A DNA stretch of 22,365 bases from a virus. Below the pieces are notes generated by a model. The model saw only the letters and a list, made by a program, of their open reading frames with translations, ran no database searches and was not told where the DNA came from. Of this stretch, positions 19,274 through 22,365 are shown piece by piece. The first letter of the stretch is position 1. Each line of letters opens with the position of its first letter. The stretch covers positions 1-22,365 of the IMG/VR virus record IMGVR_UViG_3300047994_000104. One strand, written 5' to 3'. Both the position numbers and the translations under genes were made by a program.

Positions 19274-20526
19274 AAAATGTTCACGTCCACGTCCACGGCG
19301 GTCTTTCAGACGTTCTTCCACGTGTGCACGTGGGCGACGACGAACACGGTATCCGACGCGATCAGAACGGTATGTTCGCGACTTCGTCGGGAACAGGCGA
19401 GCAGCACGCCGCTACCGCAGAGATTCATGCCTCGCTGGCAACCCGCAAAGGCACCGATCATCCTCACTACGCCGCCCACATGGCGGCTAGTGAAGCGCAT
19501 AAGCAAGCCGCAACGTTTCTCGCGCAAGCGAACAAGGCGCAACACCCCGGCGCGGCCATCGAAGCGGAACGGCACGCCAAGTCGGCCCGTGTTCACGAGA
19601 ACATGATTAACAAGGGGCGCGGCAGTGACCCGGCTGGCGAGTCTGCACGGCAGAACAAAGCCATGTCCGATCCACGAGTCATGAAGGGGAACAAGGAACG
19701 CATGGCCGAACTCGATGCCAAGTACCCGCAGAAGGGCGCGAAAAAGGCCAAGTCCAGCGTCAAAGACTTCTCGATGCTAGATGCGTTCATCAAGTCGCAG
19801 TCGGGCGACTGCGGTTGCAGCATGGACAAGGATCAGGACGAAAACGATCTGACCACGGTCAAGAAATTCACCAACGCGCAGAGTGCATTGGACGGAGACG
19901 ACACCGTGGACCCGGCGACAAACCTGCCCGAATACAAGTCGTCACCAATGTTGAAGATCGGCAAGTTCGTGAACTCGCAGTCTTCGATGGACGATGACAT
20001 GGATCAGGAAGTGTCCGGCGAGCCCGGCGACACGATGGACACCCTGCGTCAGTTCGTCGGCGATGACTGGTCGAAGTGGAATGCGGAGCATGCGCATGAA
20101 AAGTCTGTGGCACATCGCTACATGGCAACACTTCACTCCAGCAATGCCAAGCACTACCCAGTGGGGTCACAAGCTCATCAGCACCACGAGACGGCGGCAC
20201 ATCATCACAACACGGCAGCGGACGAGCATCAGGAAGCTATTGCTGCGCATAGCAGCGGCCGGCATAACGAGATTGCGATGCATGATCGGATTGCGAAGTT
20301 TCATGCTGGCATTGCGAATGAGCATGCTTACTTGCCGAAAGACCATCCAAACGCAAGCTATAACAATCCAAAGGCAAAACGTTTTCCCAATGCCGGGAAC
20401 ATTAAGGCGGCGAGTGCTGATGCCATAGTTGTGCTGGATGCGTTCGTCGGTGACTCGTGGGCCGCATGGAACGCCAAGCACAAGACCCGCATTCACATGG
20501 ACACGCTGCGTCAGTTCGTGAAGTAA
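19270..20526 (+). CDS. His-rich modular head-associated protein
   Basis: 418 residues. N-terminal MKNVHVHVHGG followed by VHVGDDEHGIRRDQNGMF and a helical His/Ala region (HAATAEIHASL... AIEAERHAKSARVHEN). In the middle short motifs recur: LDAFIKSQS (170-178), VKKFTNAQS (197-205), IGKFVNSQS (230-238), LRQFVGDDWSKWNAEH (259-274), LDAFVGDSWAAWNAKH (389-404), and LRQFVK at the end. A second His-rich helical module lies at 274-356 (HQHHETAAHHHNTAADEHQ). The pattern H..RD..G.F with His/Ala helices occurs in proteins next to phage portals. It may be a scaffold, internal head protein or metal-binding factor; exact role unknown. Confidence 0.6.
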   Translation: MKNVHVHVHGGLSDVLPRVHVGDDEHGIRRDQNGMFATSSGTGEQHAATAEIHASLATRKGTDHPHYAAHMAASEAHKQAATFLAQANKAQHPGAAIEAERHAKSARVHENMINKGRGSDPAGESARQNKAMSDPRVMKGNKERMAELDAKYPQKGAKKAKSSVKDFSMLDAFIKSQSGDCGCSMDKDQDENDLTTVKKFTNAQSALDGDDTVDPATNLPEYKSSPMLKIGKFVNSQSSMDDDMDQEVSGEPGDTMDTLRQFVGDDWSKWNAEHAHEKSVAHRYMATLHSSNAKHYPVGSQAHQHHETAAHHHNTAADEHQEAIAAHSSGRHNEIAMHDRIAKFHAGIANEHAYLPKDHPNASYNNPKAKRFPNAGNIKAASADAIVVLDAFVGDSWAAWNAKHKTRIHMDTLRQFVK

Positions 20527-20530
20527 CCCA

Positions 20531-22150
20531 ATGCCCAAAGTCAGCATCAGGCAAGCAGTGCGTGACGCCATCAAGGCGGACGCCGAAGCTCGAGCGCCAA
20601 TCGCATCGGCCAAGCGCACGGTGCCACTGGTCGACGGCACAGCTACGAAGGTTGCCACACTCGACTCGTTCAACAACTATGCACAGAAACTAGGTGTTGG
20701 CGCGGACAACCCGCTGACCACGGCCAGCTACGGGTTCAATCCGATCACTCGTCTACGCACGCAACTGGAATGGATGCACCGTGGCAGTTGGATCGCTGGT
20801 GTCGCCATCGACATCATCGCCGACGACATGACGAAGGCAGGAGTCGAGTTCAAGAACGAGATTCAGCCGGAAGACATGAAAAAGCTGCACAAGGCAGCGA
20901 CCAACCTGCAACTGTGGGAGAAGATCAACGAGACGATCAAGTGGGCGCGTCTGTACGGTGGCGCCATCGCAGTCATGCTCATCGACGGTCAGGACTTCTC
21001 CACGCCGCTCAAGCTCGAGTCCGTGGGCAAAGGCAGGTTCAAGGGATTGCTCGTGCTGGACCGCTGGATGGTCGAGCCTTCGCTGCAAGACCTAGTGACC
21101 GAAATGGGACCGAATCTTGGCTTGCCCAAGTTCTACACCGTGCAGGCCAACGCGCCCGCGCTCCGTGGCAAGACGATCCACTACAGCCGACTCGCGTTCC
21201 GACTGGTCGGCGTGAAGGTGCCGTATCAGCAGCAACTGACGGAACAGTTGTGGGGCATTAGCGTCATCGAACGTCTGTATGACCGGATGGTCGGCTTCGA
21301 CGGTGCGTCGACCGGCATCGCACAACTGGTCTACAAAGCCTATCTGCGCACCCTTTCGATCAAGGGCATGCGTGAAGTGGTCGCCATGGGCAACGAAGCT
21401 CTGGATGGCCTTGTGAAATACGTCAACCTGATGCGCACGTTCCAAAGCATCGAAGGCATGACGATGATCGACGGCGAAGACACCTTTGAGGCGCAGACCA
21501 CACAAGCCTTCTCAGGTCTGGCCGAAGCCAGCGGCGTGTTAGCCGAACAGTTGTCGGGAGCGTTGCAGATCCCGCTGACTCGTCTCTTCGGCCAGTCCCC
21601 CAAGGGATTCAGCGACGGCGACAACGATGTGCGCAACTATCACGAGTCGATCCATCGCAAGCAGGAAGCCGAATTGCAGGTTGGCGTGACCACCATGTTC
21701 ACGTTGCTGGCTCAGTCCGAAGGCGTGGCCTTCGACGATCAGGACGAACTCGAGGTTGAATTCAATCCGTTGGGTCAACTGACCGAAGTGGACAAGGCAT
21801 CGGTGGCAACACAGAACGCCCAGACCATCGTGCAGGTTCACGAAGCCGGGCTCATCAGCGATCAAGTCGCGCTGCAAGAACTCAAGCAGCAGTCACGAGT
21901 CACGGGCATGTTCACCAACATCACCGACGAACTCATCGAAGCAGCGGACGACACACCACAAGACCCGATGGAACAGATGCCAGTCGATCCGGAGACTGGA
22001 CTGCCCGCGCCACCCGAAGGTTCGGACCCGGAATCAGACATGCATGGCAGCACGTTGCCACAACCGAAGATGGAGAGAAAGAGTGCCAAGCCTCAAGCGC
22101 AAGCAAAGCCGATGGCTCAAGGTGCGAAACGCGGAACGGCGCTTCATTAG
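20531..22150 (+). CDS. Portal protein, DUF1073 type
   Basis: 539 residues. Matches by eye the DUF1073 (PF06381) portal family: N-terminal LDSFNNYAQKLGVG, then RLRTQLEWMHRGSWIAGVAID, WARLYGGAIAVMLIDG (138-153), KTIHYSRLAFRLVG (214-227) and PLTRLFGQSPKGFSDGDND (348-366, in part). The portal forms the dodecameric ring at one capsid vertex through which TerL pumps DNA. The C-terminal 60 residues are acidic and Pro/Gln-rich and carry no 2H-phosphoesterase (Acb1) domain. Its end overlaps the next gene by 68 bases. Confidence 0.9.
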   Translation: MPKVSIRQAVRDAIKADAEARAPIASAKRTVPLVDGTATKVATLDSFNNYAQKLGVGADNPLTTASYGFNPITRLRTQLEWMHRGSWIAGVAIDIIADDMTKAGVEFKNEIQPEDMKKLHKAATNLQLWEKINETIKWARLYGGAIAVMLIDGQDFSTPLKLESVGKGRFKGLLVLDRWMVEPSLQDLVTEMGPNLGLPKFYTVQANAPALRGKTIHYSRLAFRLVGVKVPYQQQLTEQLWGISVIERLYDRMVGFDGASTGIAQLVYKAYLRTLSIKGMREVVAMGNEALDGLVKYVNLMRTFQSIEGMTMIDGEDTFEAQTTQAFSGLAEASGVLAEQLSGALQIPLTRLFGQSPKGFSDGDNDVRNYHESIHRKQEAELQVGVTTMFTLLAQSEGVAFDDQDELEVEFNPLGQLTEVDKASVATQNAQTIVQVHEAGLISDQVALQELKQQSRVTGMFTNITDELIEAADDTPQDPMEQMPVDPETGLPAPPEGSDPESDMHGSTLPQPKMERKSAKPQAQAKPMAQGAKRGTALH

Positions 22151-22365
22151 CAAGTTGCTAGGCATCGCCAAGAACATCCAGCACATCATCGACTCGATCA
22201 AGGATGACCCGACAGTGAGTCACGCGCTCGCCATTGCCAACTCGTTGAACGCCTACGGCAACATAATCGAGCCATGGGCGAAAGCGACAGCGCGAGCGAC
22301 GCTTTCGGACATCAACAAGCGCAACATCAAGGCTTGGGAAGAACAGAGCCGGGAAATTGGCAAGG
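22083..22365 (+). CDS. Probable head morphogenesis (MuF-like) protein, 3'-truncated by window
   Basis: An open frame from GTG 22083 with GGAG seven bases upstream runs to the window edge (94 codons) without a stop. After a basic start (PSLKRKQSRWLKVRNAERRF) come helical segments ISKLLGIAKNIQHIIDSIKD and ANSLNAYGNIIEPWAKATAR with KRNIKAWEEQSREIGK. This is the usual N-terminal pattern of MuF/SPP1 gp7-like minor head proteins, which normally follow the portal. Only about a quarter of the expected protein is visible. Confidence 0.65.
   Translation, partial: MPSLKRKQSRWLKVRNAERRFISKLLGIAKNIQHIIDSIKDDPTVSHALAIANSLNAYGNIIEPWAKATARATLSDINKRNIKAWEEQSREIGK

Noticed and set aside
20531-22150. Acb1 anti-CBASS domain fused to the DUF1073 portal
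   Set aside because: Some DUF1073 proteins carry a C-terminal 2H-phosphoesterase with two HxT/S motifs. Here the C-terminus after the portal fold is short, acidic and Pro/Gln-rich with no such motif pair.

Overview
This window is part of the genome of a tailed double-stranded DNA phage (or an intact prophage) of a Gram-negative, G+C-rich host, probably a proteobacterium of the Burkholderia/Ralstonia kind. Evidence: a small and a large terminase subunit, a DUF1073-type portal, the start of a head-morphogenesis protein, several fibre-like proteins, and an endolysin that closely resembles the lambda R transglycosylase. The host is inferred only from base composition, Shine-Dalgarno style and the signal-less lambda-type endolysin. 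Every gene I accept is on the + strand, and most are packed with ATGA or GTGA stop-start overlaps.

Left part (1-5630), probably early/middle genes: small proteins of mostly unknown role, among them a cysteine-cluster protein of the YkgJ type, a one-pass membrane protein and a zinc-ribbon-like microprotein, plus two recognisable larger proteins. These are a DUF932 (phage/plasmid TIGR03299-like) protein and a ParB-like DNA-binding protein without any ParA. The transcription units that lead to these two proteins start with near-identical 55-bp promoter regions. Both carry the same 16-bp palindrome AGACTTGATAAAGTCT over the -10 box, so they look like one regulon. The block ends at a clear intrinsic terminator (5667-5685).

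Junction (5690-5945): a gene-free, heavily folded stretch that ends in a second intrinsic terminator directly before the lysis genes. Its position and size recall lambda pR'-6S RNA-tR', where late transcription waits for antitermination. It contains a hairpin whose loop reads ACCTCCT (anti-Shine-Dalgarno) and a terminator hairpin with tRNA-like D and anticodon arms but no T arm.

Right part (5968-22365), late genes: endolysin, holin, lipoprotein and an alanine-rich protein (lysis); TerS and TerL with a 155-nt out-of-frame overlap (packaging); small proteins; a coiled-coil protein; then a fibre/adaptor block (12030-16498) with a LamG-like domain and an array of about 20-residue repeats that continues across a gene boundary in another frame. 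After this come an 844-residue protein with a winged-helix-like N-terminal domain and an R-S-E type ADP-ribosyltransferase domain, a small coupled protein, a His-rich modular protein with HVHVH and repeated xxxF(V/I) motifs, the portal, and the beginning of a MuF-like protein cut by the window edge. The most interesting items are the virion-locus ADP-ribosyltransferase with its modular neighbour, the putative late-leader RNA, and the paired palindromic promoters.
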